A DNA stretch of 64,000 nt from Dolomedes plantarius (GCA_907164885.2 OU015503.1:69130780-69194779); one strand, 5' to 3'. Shown: positions 22,961 through 36,027, counted from the first letter of the stretch. The notes: a model not told the origin generated them from the sequence alone. Numbers and translations: made by a program.

Positions 22961-23502
22961 CTATATACGATGCATTAAAATAAAAATATAGTTTCTAAAA
23001 ACTACATTTTACAACAATAAATGAACAAGCTAACAGTAGTAACCTTAAATGGCAACATGCAATAAAATTTTAGAGCCCCGCGACGAGGCAAGCTAGATTT
23101 CCTGGAAGAGAAAGATCTCGAATAGGAAAGTATGTCAATATTGAAATATGTAATTGCATTTTCCATTTCTGCAGAAGAAGAAAAAATAGTATTGCATGGA
23201 CTTTGTTTTCCGTAAATATTGGAAATTCAAAACTTTGAGGCAACTGGGGGATTGCCTCTTATCATTCGGGACAAGCACTTTATGCTTACTTTTATCGAAC
23301 TTGCTTTTCTGTATATAATAGTCTTGGAATTTTTGAAAAGGACTTAGATTGTACCGAAACTTTGGTTTTTATGGCTGAAATGGTATAGTAATAGCATTCT
23401 GAAATAATGCATGAATTCTATTGCACCTGCCACTGAACTTTAATTATTTATTACACCTTTCAAAATATTTTTAGAGAGAATTTTTTTTTATATATGAATA
23501 TA
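22961..23502. other. Unassigned AT-rich DNA
   Basis: No reading frame of note, no matched repeat. Confidence 0.4.
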
Positions 23503-24113
23503 TCTATATATTTAAGTTGTTAAGCCGAGTATTTAGGCTGACCGTGAGAAAAAACTACAGCATCAATTTACTTCAATTTGGTCTTAAACGGAAGATTTTA
23601 ATCCATAGATGTGTAAAATTTTGCTTTTGAAACCGCAATTTCCAATCATTAGCGAAAATTTACAAATAAAAATTGCTTTCTGCGCATGCTCAGTGACATG
23701 CTTAATTCTGGCTTTAGATACTCACTAAGCGCGTAGCCGTATACACACATTAATTTGTTTCTGCTCATGCTCAATGACATGTTTAAATCTGGTTTTAAAT
23801 ACTTACTAAGCACGAGGCCGCATAAACACGTAAATTTGTTTATTCCGAGGAATCTCTCTAGATCTCTCTCTGCCATTTTTATTTTTTATTTATTTTTGTG
23901 AGATATAGAATTAAACCTGACGGAAATTGTTTCTTTCGCTCTGTTGAGTAACCATATTTCTTTTTCTTGGGTTAAATAGTAATTTTTTGAAGTGTATTTC
24001 TCTATTCTCACTATTATGATTTTCAACATTTGGCAATGATGTGTTCAGTATAATTTATGTATTAATACATTTATTTACTATCCAGCCGGGATGTTTTGAC
24101 GGGTACCAACTAG
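23503..24113 (+). mobile_element. Helitron-2, complete-ended non-autonomous copy
   Basis: 611 bp beginning TCTATATATTTAAGTTGTTA and ending GACGGGTACCAACTAG, inserted between A (23502) and T (24114) without duplication. The 3-prime end has a hairpin-capable CCGGGATGTTTTGACGGG just before the CTAG, as Helitrons do. An internal tandem repeat of about 80 bp (the minus-strand frame 23876-23649 reads it as two similar 27-residue units) lies in the centre. A second copy is at 53742-54315, reversed. No Rep/helicase. Confidence 0.82.
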
Positions 24114-24135
24114 TATATATATATATATATATATA
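24114..24135. repeat. (TA)11 between a Helitron and a MITE
   Basis: Twenty-two bases of TA that abut the Helitron-2 3-prime end and the left tip of the next element. Confidence 0.9.
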
Positions 24136-24535
24136 GGGTGTATCAGCACAGTGGTTACAAACTTTCAGGAGATATAGTGTACACCTAAACGATGGCAAAT
24201 CACATAGCAATGCATGGTCGGAAACGCTTTCCTAGCGCAATAGTGACTACACAAAACACAAGCGTCTATTGAACCATCCAAAATTTCATTTTATTTTTCA
24301 AAGTCAAATGAGTCAAGGTCATTTTCTAGAAGAGAAGATCGAATACAGTCTTCTGGTACAAACCGCATATCTCTACGGAAATTACGGGCTGAGTTATTAC
24401 AGTTTGAATTTATATACAGGGCAACCCCTGAACATGAAAAATTTAAAATTCTCCTACAGTATTGCTATGTGATTTCCCATCGTCTAGGTGTTCTCTATCT
24501 CACCTGAAAGTTTGTAACCGCTGTGCTTATACACC

Positions 24536-24538
<3 letters not shown>
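24136..24538. mobile_element. Mariner-like MITE
   Basis: Terminal inverted repeats: the left GGGTGTATCAGCACAGTGG extends through TTACAAACTTTCAGG to AAATCACATAGCAAT. The right end is the complement of the same with scattered changes, about 80 bp of imperfect inverted repeat. Flanks are (TA)n on both sides. The interior frame (24269-24472) is not recognised as a transposase. About 400 bp. Confidence 0.75.

Positions 24539-24596
<58 letters not shown>
24539..24596. repeat. (TA)n microsatellite
   Basis: About 56 bp of TA beginning at the MITE right tip. Confidence 0.95.
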
Positions 24597-24599
<3 letters not shown>

Positions 24600-25010
24600 T
24601 AAGTTTGAAAAATTAAGACTTCACATTTTTTTAATTAAAATTGTATATTTAATTTTTTAAATATTTAAAACATTTATTTTTTCGTATATAAAATGTACGA
24701 CATGTTATCCTTCTTAATTAACACCAGGCATAATTTCAGTACACACTATGAATGAAACTCAGGAGTTTAGAGTAGAAATTTTTGGTGGGAATTATGTCCT
24801 ATCCCGACAAATTGAAAAACACATTAAGAGTTAATTGTTGGGAAATCGAAGATATAAATGAGCGTTACATCATTGCTAAATAACTGTATTTAAATTTAAG
24901 TCGCAATCTTAAGGGGATTAAAACAACATTAGATGTGATGTAACTGTTCTTTTTCTTTCTCAGCATTGCCATTTGCAATTAAGTATAACTGAAACTTTAG
25001 TTGAAAACTT
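24597..25010. other. Unassigned AT-rich DNA
   Basis: No reading frame and no matched repeat. Confidence 0.4.
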
Positions 25011-25247
25011 CATTTATTCTTTACCATCATCCTTGATTATTCTAAACGAATCAATAAAAAGAATAATAGTCCGATAATTATTACTATTCCTTTAGCAATT
25101 AATACTGACATACACAGGAAAAAATTACTATACCGAAGTTTTCATATAATTTTTTTGGTGTTTTATACATTAAAACATTCCTTTCAATATTATAATATTT
25201 AACGGTATTTCTTCTCCATTGCAAAAAAACATATATTACACACTTAT

Positions 25248-25250
<3 letters not shown>
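25011..25250 (+). repeat. Direct repeat flanking a mariner, left copy
   Basis: Matches 26590-26815 over about 235 bp with point changes (shared: AATAATAGT then ATAATTATTACTATT, ACACAGGAAAAA, CCTTTCAATATTATAATATTTAAC). Each copy ends beside a (TA)n tract. The mariner at 25292-26587 sits exactly between the two copies. Confidence 0.8.

Positions 25251-25291
<41 letters not shown>
25251..25291. repeat. (TA)n tract at the left end of the mariner
   Basis: About 40 bp of TA continuing to the first base of the mariner terminal repeat. Confidence 0.95.
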
Positions 25292-25295
<4 letters not shown>

Positions 25296-26587
25296 GGCTG
25301 TTCGCACATTTTTTAGACGACTTTGGTAAGCGGTAATAAAAAATCATTTGCCGCAAAAGAAATAATTGCAATTGAACTATGTTTTTAAAAGTCAAAATTA
25401 TCGTCTGCGGCTTGAAAGTTTAGTTTTTATTCAAAATGGCGTTTTTAACAAAGCAGTGGTTCGAAGGCTATATTTATGCTCTTTCCGAAAAAAATATGCA
25501 TACTCCGCTATCCAAAAACGATGTGAGAGTCATGGTTTTGTGATATCTAAAGCGTCGATAGGTAATATCGTCAACAAGAAAGAAAAAACGTCAAATTGGA
25601 GCCTCAAGTGGGACAAAAATTACAAACAAGTATCCAAGGAAAAAACGGACATCTTCGACTATTGCAAAGGTACGTTGTTTAATGTTAAAAGAAAATCCCC
25701 CTAGTCAAAGGACAGTTGCAAAATCATTAAAATGCTTGGTGTCCGCTGTAAACAAAATGATAAACGTTGTTTTAAATCTTAAGAAAGCGAAAAAACGCAA
25801 TGTGCATCGTCTTCTTCCAAATCATATGGCTGAACGCAGGACACGCTGCAGAATTCTATATGAGAAACACTTATCAAAAGATAAATGGAAAACAATTGTC
25901 ACAATAGATGAATCATGGGTGTATTTAAATGATTGCAACAAAAAAGAGCTATTTATTATCATAAAAGGGGAGAAAAAAATTTAAGTACATGGTTCAAAGA
26001 ATCGAAAGAAAGTTTTTCTAAGGGTTCATGATTGTTGCTGATTTTTCTTATAATGGCAAGTTAAAAATAAAGAGAGTGGAAAAAAATGTCAAGATTGACT
26101 CCAAATACTATCAGGAACATATTTTATCGCCAATTTTTCTGAATAAAATACCATCGCTTCACCCACAGTGCCATCAATCTGTGAGACACTATCAGGACAA
26201 AGCTAGCAGTCACACATCAAAATCCACTGTAAATTTCCTAAAAGAAATGGAACAAAAACTGGTATCAAGGCCATACCCTTCACTGATATCCCTACTAAAT
26301 CTCCCGATGTATCACCTATGGATTTTTGTGCTTTCGGACTTTTAAAATCTGCATTATCCAAACGCCGTCCCAAAACCCTTACAGGACTCTGGAAAGCTGT
26401 TCAGGAGGAATGGGATAGAATACCTCTTCTGACACTTCAAAAGGCATTATTATCCTGGAAATTGCGGTGTCGAAAGATAGTTCAGAATAAGGGATGTCAA
26501 ACAGAACATTTAAAACACAAGAATTTTATGTAATTTAGTTTTGTAAATATAATATACATCGTCTAAAAAATGCGTGAACAGCCTCTG
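25292..26587 (+). mobile_element. Mariner-superfamily transposon, full length, inactivated
   Basis: 1296 bp with terminal inverted repeats CAGAGGCTGTTCGCACATTT and its complement-side partner CAGAGGCTGTTCACGCATTT, each running into TTTTAGACGA. Flanked by TA on both sides. It contains a single degraded transposase gene in plus orientation. A diverged relative is at 59790-60783 on the other strand. Confidence 0.9.
25366..26533 (+). pseudogene. Mariner-type transposase with terminal Asp, frameshifted
   Basis: The gene is spread over four overlapping frames (25366-25704, 25682-25984, 26028-26345, 26318-26533). The N-terminal part has two helix-turn-helix-like segments (around KRCESHGFVISKASIG and PPSQRTVAKSL). 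Catalytic motifs are TIDESW (first Asp), HYQDKASSHTSKS (second Asp) and, in a shifted frame, SPMDFCAFG (third acidic residue Asp rather than Glu). The spacing between the last two is about 39-41 residues, so it belongs among the DDxD mariner clades rather than Tc1. Frameshifts lie near 25680, 25980 and 26290. Inactive as it stands. Confidence 0.85.
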
Positions 26588-26589
26588 TA

Positions 26590-26815
26590 TATATCATTTA
26601 TTCTTTCCCTAGATCTTTCATTACTCTAAAAGAAGCTATAAAAATAATAATAGTTTTATAATTATTACTATTTCTTTAACAATAATTACTGAGATACACA
26701 GGAAAAAGTTATTATACCAAAGTTATCATATAATTTTTTTGTGTGTTTTATACATTAAAACTTTCCTTTCAATATTATAATATTTAACAGTATTTCCTCT
26801 CCATAGAAAAAAAAA
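26590..26815 (+). repeat. Direct repeat flanking a mariner, right copy
   Basis: Second copy of the 25011-25250 unit, ending in a (CA)n stretch and a very long TA tract. Confidence 0.8.
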
Positions 26816-26818
26816 ATT

Positions 26819-27333
<515 letters not shown>

Positions 27334-28009
27334 CGATATTTTTCTACGTAAATAATAGATGTAAGAACGTTTGATATAACTGGGAATATGATCTTAAGTA
27401 TTTCTTGGAAAACTACTTATTTTTATTCCTGTCATAACGTTCCCTTCTGTAACTCATTCTTAAGGGAAACTTGAACTTGTCTTTTTTTTTTTCAATGTTT
27501 TTAGATTTCAAATGGAAAAAGGATTATGTTTTTATTTGGAAATATGCATAGTGGCGTGTATGCAATATCCCCGCATAGCTCTCTTGAAAAATAACTCAAA
27601 ATAGTGTTATCGAATTGCTCGAGTAAATAACATGTTTACGGTATGGTGAACTTAAAGGAAAACAATGCAGGATTGGATGGAGTTTGTTATCTGTTTTCTC
27701 GAATAATTTAAGAACTAAACTATGAAGGATGAATTTTTTTGTAAAATCAAATGAGAGTTTTGTAGAAAAAAAATTGAATAGTTTAAAAAAATATCTATAT
27801 AACGCAAGAAATTTAAGTCCAAACAACAAAATTGCATCTAATAATCAGTAAAACAAAGTAAGATTGTTCCAGCGTAAGTTCACTATTCAGAAATAACTGA
27901 AACAGAAATATGCAGGGTTACTTTAAATTTTATCCAAACTTAAAATATTATATTAAAGGAAAAGCCCTGAAAAAAAATAAAATCAAATTGGGTATAAAGA
28001 CTGAACACG

Positions 28010-28015
<6 letters not shown>
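27334..28015. other. Unassigned AT-rich DNA
   Basis: A fortuitous minus frame at 27829-27596. Nothing recognised. Confidence 0.4.
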
Positions 28016-28089
<74 letters not shown>

Positions 28090-28161
28090 AGGAAGATATA
28101 TATATCAAGATGAGAAGAAGATATATATATCAAGGTTTTGATGTGTGTGTATATATATATA
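28012..28161. repeat. (TC)n-(TA)n microsatellite and short duplicated tail
   Basis: (TC)5 then about 60 bp of TA, then AGAAGGAAGATATATATATCAAGATGAGAAG-like sequence in which GAAGATATATATATCAAG occurs twice, then a short TG/TA run. Confidence 0.9.
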
Positions 28162-28850
28162 TGTCATGCCAGAGACGTAAACTAGATTAAGTTAGGTTAA
28201 ATTGGGTAAAGACTAAGTGAACTAATGGGACATATTGACTAAATGACAAGAATTAAGGTGATAGTGAACAAAAGAGCCAATAGATGGCAGCACCAGACTA
28301 AGGATCATTCAAGAACAGTGGTCGGCAAACTCATTAGTCAACAGAGCCAAATCTCAACAGTACAACGATTGAAATTTCTTTTGAGAGCCAAATTTTTTTT
28401 AACTCAAACTATATAGGTAGGTGCATTGTTAGTAATTTAATTAGGATACTTCAAAGTTGGTCTTTGCTAAAAACGTCCTCAATCTGAATGAGGTACGTGC
28501 TCTGAGGTCGACTCCTTCCAACTCTTCCACCAACACTCGTTTTGTATATTTATTTCGTCTATCTCCATTCGTTCATCCTCTCTGTATGTCCAAACCATCT
28601 CAACATACCTTTCTCAATCCTCGACACTACATTTTCTTTCACTCCACAGAGCTCCCTAAAATTAACGTAATAAACTGTACTTAAAGTTTTATGTCTTAGT
28701 TAAACTATAGGTATGTTGAATAAAACTTGATATCATACTTAATATCGATATTATTTATAGATAAAATTAAATTGTAAAGTATCCATAAAATTGAATCATA
28801 AGAATGACAGACAAACACTAATATGAACAATGGTCTCGCATCTCCTAGTT

Positions 28851-28930
28851 CAGGGATGGCGAACCTTTTTCTAACGCGTGTCAAAAAATGTCTTGAATCC
28901 GTAGAAATTAAAACCGCGTGTCACTTAAAA
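28851..28930 (-). mobile_element. Possible second hAT terminus nested in the hAT element
   Basis: CAGGGATGGCGAACCTTTTTC followed by an ACGCGTG/CGCGTGTCACTT sub-terminal pattern looks like the end of a different hAT family. It is the 3-prime end relative to the dimerisation fragment at 29306-29076. No matching opposite tip was found before 30158, so the nested element would be truncated, or this is a composite. Confidence 0.4.
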
Positions 28931-28949
28931 TTTTTTTTTTCGGTCTTTG

Positions 28950-29800
28950 GAAGACTTTCGGAAATTAAAAAAATTATACGATATATATTTAAAACAAAAC
29001 CAAATCTAACTTTTTATTATGATTTGTTTAAAACTATCAATATCAGGATGAAAATAAGTACAAAAATGATCGAACTTAATGTGACACTTGTTGTTGTCTT
29101 TCGGACCATAATTTATTTATACGTGGTTCGATATTTGTAACTTTTAATCGTACACACTCAGCGGACAAGTCGATGCCGAGGCGATTTATATTCTCACTTT
29201 TAATAAAATTCATTGTCGAAAACATCTGTTCGCAAACGTAGGTTGATCCAAACATTGTCAAAGGAGCTCTTGTTAAGTTTTTCATTGAGATCAGCGAATT
29301 AGGCAACGAGTTCCATTCAGTTAAAATAATATTTTAAGTACTTGTTGTTAAAATATATTCGTCACAATTTTCCATATCTTGTAATTTTTTTTCTAAGTTT
29401 ACGTTTAGTTCTGCAAATTTATTCCTCCGTACAACACTATTGTGAAGTTCAACCATTTCCGTTTTTAAGTTATCAATTTGAAGTCAATCGAAAGAGGATA
29501 ATTTAAGTTTACTTCATTTCACGAAATTGGGACAATCTTTCTTCAAATATTTCTTTTGCATTCACTAGTACTGAAGAAGAGTGTTTTAAGACTTCTGTTC
29601 GGCAAAAAGAGGAAAAAATTAATTTCAAACAATTATTTTTTAAAAATTATTTCTAGTACAAATTAGATTATAGATCTGTCAGTCCGACGAATGAAAATCT
29701 GTAGATGAAATAAATCGTACAAAAATTGAAACTAGCTCTGTATCATTTATGTCAGAAGTCTCATCAACTGCTATTGATAAAGCTGAAACTAATTTAAGAT
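28950..29800 (-). pseudogene. Degenerate hAT transposase
   Basis: On the minus strand around 29800-29690 a frame reads SIAVDETSDINDTELVSIFV, the first catalytic Asp region of hAT transposases of the GTF2IRD2/ZBED-like group, and then hits a stop. At 29306-29076 another frame contains FGSTYVCEQMFSTMNFIKSE followed by NRLGIDLSAECVRL, the C-terminal dimerisation segment. The region between is broken by stops and frameshifts, and the N-terminal zinc finger is missing. Inactive. Family is assigned from these two motifs. Confidence 0.8.
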
Positions 29801-30479
29801 CTTAGACTTGCTGGTTGGTTATATTCGAAGACCATTTTGACTAGTCTAGTGTTTTCTACGGAGACACGCTCTCGGAAGTAATGCATTGTAAAACACGATG
29901 CTAAGATACGACTTGACGATACGCGTTGACATTTAATCTGTCTAGAAATGTTTTCTCATTAAGTCGCTTCAGAGCACTCACCTAAAGATAGACACATAAA
30001 CACCAACTAAGTATGTAAAAATAGAAATAAGAAAACGTCATCACGAAGTTTCAATCTCACTATACGTGCGCTCCCGCACGTGGTATTTTGTGGAAGAGCC
30101 ACACTCAAGGGGCCAAAGAGCCACATGTGGCTCGCGAGCCACGGTTTGCCGACCACTGTTCAAGAACATTCGAGTGTACAAGTTTCGAGATACGCTTTTC
30201 GACGAGCGGAAAGAGAATTAGGCGAGGTTCCAGGATAAACGCGTGCTGAGCAGACGCAGGTTAGTCCGTGGCGTGGAAACGAAATGGCGTTCGGCCATAT
30301 TGAATCGTTTAGATGGGACAGTGTTTGAAATTTTAATATAGACGAATAAATTAATTTAAACGTAAAGTTGTCTTCACTCGATTACGGTAGTGGACTGCGA
30401 CTCAAAGATGGCATAAATATGAACATTCATCAAGTTAGCGCTGACACCGTATCTAAAAGAGAACGTGTGTACCGCGTTA

Positions 30480-30511
30480 CACACACATCTATCTATCTAT
30501 CTATCTATCTC

Positions 30512-30590
<79 letters not shown>

Positions 30591-30600
30591 CGTGTGAAAT
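30480..30600. repeat. (TCTA)n-(TA)n-(TG)n compound microsatellite
   Basis: Six TCTA units, about 50 bp of TA and 13 TG-type units adjoin the right end of the solo LTR. The frame 30368-30739 crosses it and is not credible. Confidence 0.95.
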
Positions 30601-31317
30601 ACACACATCGCGTGGCAGACAGATTTTTCGATTGATCCTCAGGTCGAACAAACTGTCTCTTTATGTCGGAGTAGCGATCGATATCCAGATCGATGAATCA
30701 GAAATTATCACCATCCTAAAAAGTTTAAAAAGAAATTAAATAAGGGAAACCCAAACTCGCGGTGATAAGGAGACATTTCGATGTTGCAAACATTATAAGA
30801 TTTAATGACTTCTGTCTTGAAAATTTTCTGTCTTGAAGACTTCTGTCTTGAAGATTTAATGACTTCTGTGTTGAAAAAAAAATTCGAAAAATCCTGCAGG
30901 TTCCATCTGACACTTCAAGAGCTCTTTTCAGGGACGATTTTCCATAGTTTTGTAGTTAAAAAGTTGCATATTTATTAGTGAAAACAGTCTTATAAATACT
31001 TATCGATACATAGGAAATTCAAGAGTCTTCGTGAAAGAGATAAGGCTAAGTATAAAGATGAGTGTAAAGCACTGAATGCTGAACATTAAGTGGACAAGGT
31101 ACCTTCAAATTGGAATCTTTAATTTTCAATTTTTAACTCTAAACACAGAATGAGAGTAATTTATATCCTTTTACTACATAGAAGAACCTTTTATTTCTGA
31201 ATAGATATTTTTTGGCAGATTAATGCCCGTGTTTCAAAAAATGCTAGCATTTTTAAAAAGGTCCATGAGCATTCCATATCATTTAAAAACCTTAATTTTC
31301 TTAACATAAGTGTATCA
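30601..31317. other. Unassigned DNA
   Basis: A TGTCTTGAA/GACTTCTG motif repeats four times at about 30807-30870. No gene recognised. Confidence 0.4.
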
Positions 31318-31937
31318 TCTATATATATAAAACAGTTCCGTAACTGACTGACTGACATATAACGCACAGACCAAACCACTGGACCTAAAGGGTTCGAATT
31401 TTTCGTGGCGATTCTTTATATAGTGTAGGGGTGTACTAAGAAATATTTTTGAAAAATTCTTCTTAGATTTTTTAAATAAAATTTTTACGCTGTTTTTGTA
31501 ACATTCTTTTAAGTTTGCATTTTAAAAAAATCTAAGGGTTATAAAATCTATATCACGAGAAAGAACATAAAAATTCCTTTGGAATGAAATATTTTTTCAA
31601 ATTTTTACCTCCATTTTCTGATTTTTTTTTTGAATTTTTAAAGATAAAATGCTAAAAATCAATTTATTAAATGCTGATCACGTGGTTTCTTTTCTTTTTG
31701 TGATACTAATATAATTTTGCGTCATATGCATAACAACGAAACAAATTGACAAAAAAAACATTAAAATACGGTAAAAGATAAAATTTAACCCCTAGACTAA
31801 TTGAGATGGAAGTTTTTTTAAAAATTTAATTCAAATTAGTTTGTATTATGGATATTAAACATACAAATAAATTATATACATTGGCCGTTGTATTTAATTT
31901 GAATATACTCCGTAGCGAAGCACTTGTATTCAGCTAG
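31318..31937 (+). mobile_element. Helitron-1, complete-ended non-autonomous copy
   Basis: 620 bp beginning TCTATATATATAAAACAGTT and ending GTATTCAGCTAG, inserted between A (31317) and T (31938). The 3-prime end has the hairpin-capable ACTCCGTAGCGAAGCACTTGT segment. It defines the family seen at 2.84, 5.9, 42.2, 55.3 and 58.45 kb. This copy has only a short TATATA in the region where other copies carry long TA tracts. No protein encoded. Confidence 0.82.
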
Positions 31938-31960
31938 TGTATATATATATATATATATAC

Positions 31961-33014
<1,054 letters not shown>

Positions 33015-33691
33015 ATTTTAAATATTGAAATAATATAAACCTTATACAAAGAGGATGTGGACTTTAAAATTACAATTTTTTTTTTTTTAAATTTTACTTT
33101 ATTTTTTTTAGGGATGTATTAATATTTTAAAAATATGTAAATATTGGAATACAATTTAAAATATGTAATGAAAAGTGAAAGGAAAACTTGGTGGCTTTAG
33201 AATAGTAAATATTAAAGGTAGGGGAAAATATATTTTAATTGGCTTTTTATCAAAATGAATAATTTCCAGATTTCCGAGTCTTTGAAATGTTCCTTGCGTC
33301 ACAATTTTTGACGAAATTTTATAAAATTTATAATGAAGACTCCTCTTATACTTTAAAATAAAATTATAATTCATTTTAGGTTTCGACATCATTCAGATTA
33401 TCAAAATTTATCTTCACTGTAGAAAAGTAGAAAAATTTAACGAAAATTCACAGTACAAGCATAAAAGTATTTCCTAAAAATTAACTATTCAATGAAAGCA
33501 TAAAATAATACATATATCTGTTAAAAATGTATTTATAAGCATTATAAATGCAAAATTAAGGAGGGGAGTTACACATTAGATCGAAAGGAGCCTTGTAAAA
33601 CACATAATAAAAATTTCAATCTTTAAAATATAAATTTTTTTAAAAGTAGTTATAAAATTTTATAAGGTGTTTGGATATAGTTATAATTTAA

Positions 33692-34692
33692 CACTCAGCC
33701 GGGCCCGTCTGAAAACTTACGTCATCGGGCGCGGTGTATCTGTCAGACACATGTCTCTTTTATGTGTTTTCTGTTAATTTGTATTACTTTAAATCTTCTA
33801 TTTATATTCTTTTTAGGTTCAAGGTTTTACACCCGGTCCTTTTTTTATTTTTTTTATTTTTTTACAATTTTTATTTTTTACAAAACACCAGCTAATAGAA
33901 GTAAACCGATAAAGGCTTTTATTTGAATATTATCTGTTAGACTTGAATCTCTTTCTCTACTACATAGATTAGAAACTGCAGAAATGTATTCTTTAGTGCA
34001 TTTCACAATTATTTTCAATGTATTTCATCAGAAAAAAAATCAGCTCCAAGAGCCGTATATAGGTTTTATACCTTTCGCACTTCCGATTACTCCAGGTAAT
34101 TTTGTGATAATATTCTGCGATCTACCTTTGACATTTTTTCTTCCGATCAATTTTGCCCATTTAGTACTATTGTCTTTTCCTACATAAAAATAATCATTAT
34201 TAGCATCATCATCAAATTCTGAGTCATTATAATCGCTTTCACTGCTATGAGAATCAACTTCACATGTTTCTAAAATATCTTCTTCGTCATCATCACTTTC
34301 ATCAAATTCTTCAGGATTTAATTCCTCATTTCCATCACTGAATAGAATACTATGAACTAGCTCGAGGTTTTTTTGATTATTCAAATCTAAAATGCGTTTA
34401 GCACTCATCATGGGAAAAGATAAATCAAAAACGTACAGAGAATCTTGATACTTCCGTAAAGCTTCAAGAGACAAACGTTATCGGTCGCGTGTATCGAAGA
34501 GATACAAAACTTCAAACAATCTTCAAAACGGGAAATACTCCTACACGGAACTGGTCGTTACTGCATTCCAAAGGAGCAGGTGGTCAGATGAACAAATACT
34601 GATAAGGTCAAGGTCGTAAGAACAAGTTTTAGGGGGCAAAAGCAGAGATATTGACCACGTGTATATGTCTCATCAACGCGACCGATGGAGTG
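33692..34692 (-). mobile_element. piggyBac-like transposon remnant
   Basis: 1001 bp flanked by TTAA on both sides (33688-33691 and 34693-34696). Left tip CACTCAGCCGGGCCCG; right tip the complement of CACTCCATCGGTCGCG. It interrupts a repeat whose empty site is seen at about 49890, so the insertion and its TTAA target are supported independently. It encodes only the N-terminal part of a transposase. Confidence 0.85.
34040..34474 (-). pseudogene. piggyBac transposase N-terminal fragment
   Basis: 144 codons. An acidic stretch (DESDDDEEDILE) is followed by YFYVGKDNSTKWAKL and SQNIITKLPGVIG. This is the layout of piggyBac transposase-derived proteins: acidic N-terminus, then a GKD.T.W motif and an R..NI....PGV.G motif just before the catalytic domain. 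The catalytic domain with its conserved Asp residues and the C-terminal cysteine-rich finger are missing. Full proteins have about 550-600 residues. It may have been removed by an internal deletion. Confidence 0.72.
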
Positions 34693-34770
34693 TTAATGAA
34701 TATATATGAAAAGTTTCTTATCTTTGAGGTAAAAATTTCAAAAATTGCTTTGTTATGTCCCCTATCTCCT

Positions 34771-35652
34771 AAAGTAAAATAAAAATTGGAATTTGATCAT
34801 TTCTGATCACTATTTGTCTCACTATTTCCAGTTATCATTGATAAGAATCCATTGATATTTTAAAAAAAAAAACGAAATAGAAAAAAAAATTAACTACCCA
34901 TAATATCTGGAGAGTCGATAAAAAATATTGTTTTAACCAAACTTCTACAAATACATGTATTCAATTTATTTATATAACGAAAAATTTCATTACAATCAAT
35001 AGTACATTTATCTGAATTTCTCATGCCTACAAAGAACTTATTAACAAATTTTAGGGTGTTCTTGTTTACTTCAGTATATGAAATGAATATAATCGCCTAT
35101 TAAAAATTTAAATGACTAGAAATAAATATTCCAAGAATACCTAAATAAGAAAATCTTTAAAAATAAAACAATTTATTTTATTACGGTGACTAATTTACTG
35201 TGTTTCACATCTTTTTAAGGAATTTAATATTTTAACCAGAGAAACAAAAAAATAAACAAAAAATATCTTCTAAATTAAGCTACGTCCTCTAAAAGTAGAC
35301 AACCAAGACTTTAATTTAGCTTCTAACACAAAGATGATGTATGAAATTTAAAGAGCACCATTAACTACACGCGGCAGAAATCTTAATTAATGAGAGATAA
35401 GACAAGACGTTAAATGCTCGGACATTAATTTAAGTATCGCATTTCATTCCTGGCACTGTCTTAAATAAAACTGCCTCACAGACACAAGTTTATATGGGAA
35501 GGATATTTTCTTTCAGATTCTTGAAATATTTTTAGAGGAGCCTAATCAGAAACTAGTGTCAAGTTTTAAGGCCGAAACTCACTAAATAGAAAGTAATTAG
35601 TGTCTCGAGTCTGCAATTTAATTACTTGACTACGCTTCCCAAAGAATTTAAC

Positions 35653-35655
<3 letters not shown>
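34771..35655. other. Unassigned AT-rich DNA
   Basis: No reading frame of note, no matched repeat. Confidence 0.4.
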
Positions 35656-35739
<84 letters not shown>

Positions 35740-35813
35740 ATGCATACACATAGATATATCTACATTCATATACATACTTTCACATATACGTATGTAAACG
35801 AACAAACAAAAAT

Positions 35814-35861
<48 letters not shown>

Positions 35862-35955
35862 TCATGCATAAATACTAAGATATATAAATAAAGACAGACA
35901 CACACATTCATTCATATATATATATACATATAGGAATAGACACATATATACGTAA

Positions 35956-36027
<72 letters not shown>

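Larger units (their letters stand above)
28316..30158 (-). mobile_element. hAT-superfamily DNA transposon
   Basis: 1843 bp starting CAGTGGTCGGCAAACTC and ending with the complement of CAGTGGTCGGCAAACCG, a classic hAT-type terminus. Both sides carry the 8-bp duplication TTCAAGAA (28308-28315 and 30159-30166). The right sub-terminus has the AGAGCCACATGTGGCTCGCG palindrome. A degraded transposase runs on the minus strand. A second hAT-like tip, CAGGGATGGCGAACC, lies inside at 28851, perhaps a nested element. Confidence 0.9.
28162..30482 (+). mobile_element. Solo LTR split by a hAT element
   Basis: Starts TGTCATGCCAGAGACG (28162) and ends ACCGCGTTACA (about 30482). Without the inserted hAT element (28316-30158 plus one 8-bp duplication) it is about 470 bp, similar to the LTR-like blocks at 38052 and 60992. 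The right part has moderate GC content, an AATAAA near 30344 and flanks of TA/CA repeats. No internal retroelement region adjoins it. Ends are inferred from the TG...CA rule only. Confidence 0.55.
33051..34770 (+). repeat. TTAA-type dispersed repeat, copy A, interrupted by piggyBac
   Basis: Homologous to 49251-49966 along its whole length: AACTTGGTGGCTTTAGAA, TTCCAGATTT, CACAATTTTTGACGAAATTT and ATGCAAAATTAAGG segments, ending TATGTCCCC. After the TTAA at 33688 the match jumps to 34693, where TGAATATATAT continues as in copy B. Its own inverted tips (GAGGATGTGGAC and the complement of GGGGACATAAC) are eroded compared with copy B. Confidence 0.8.
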
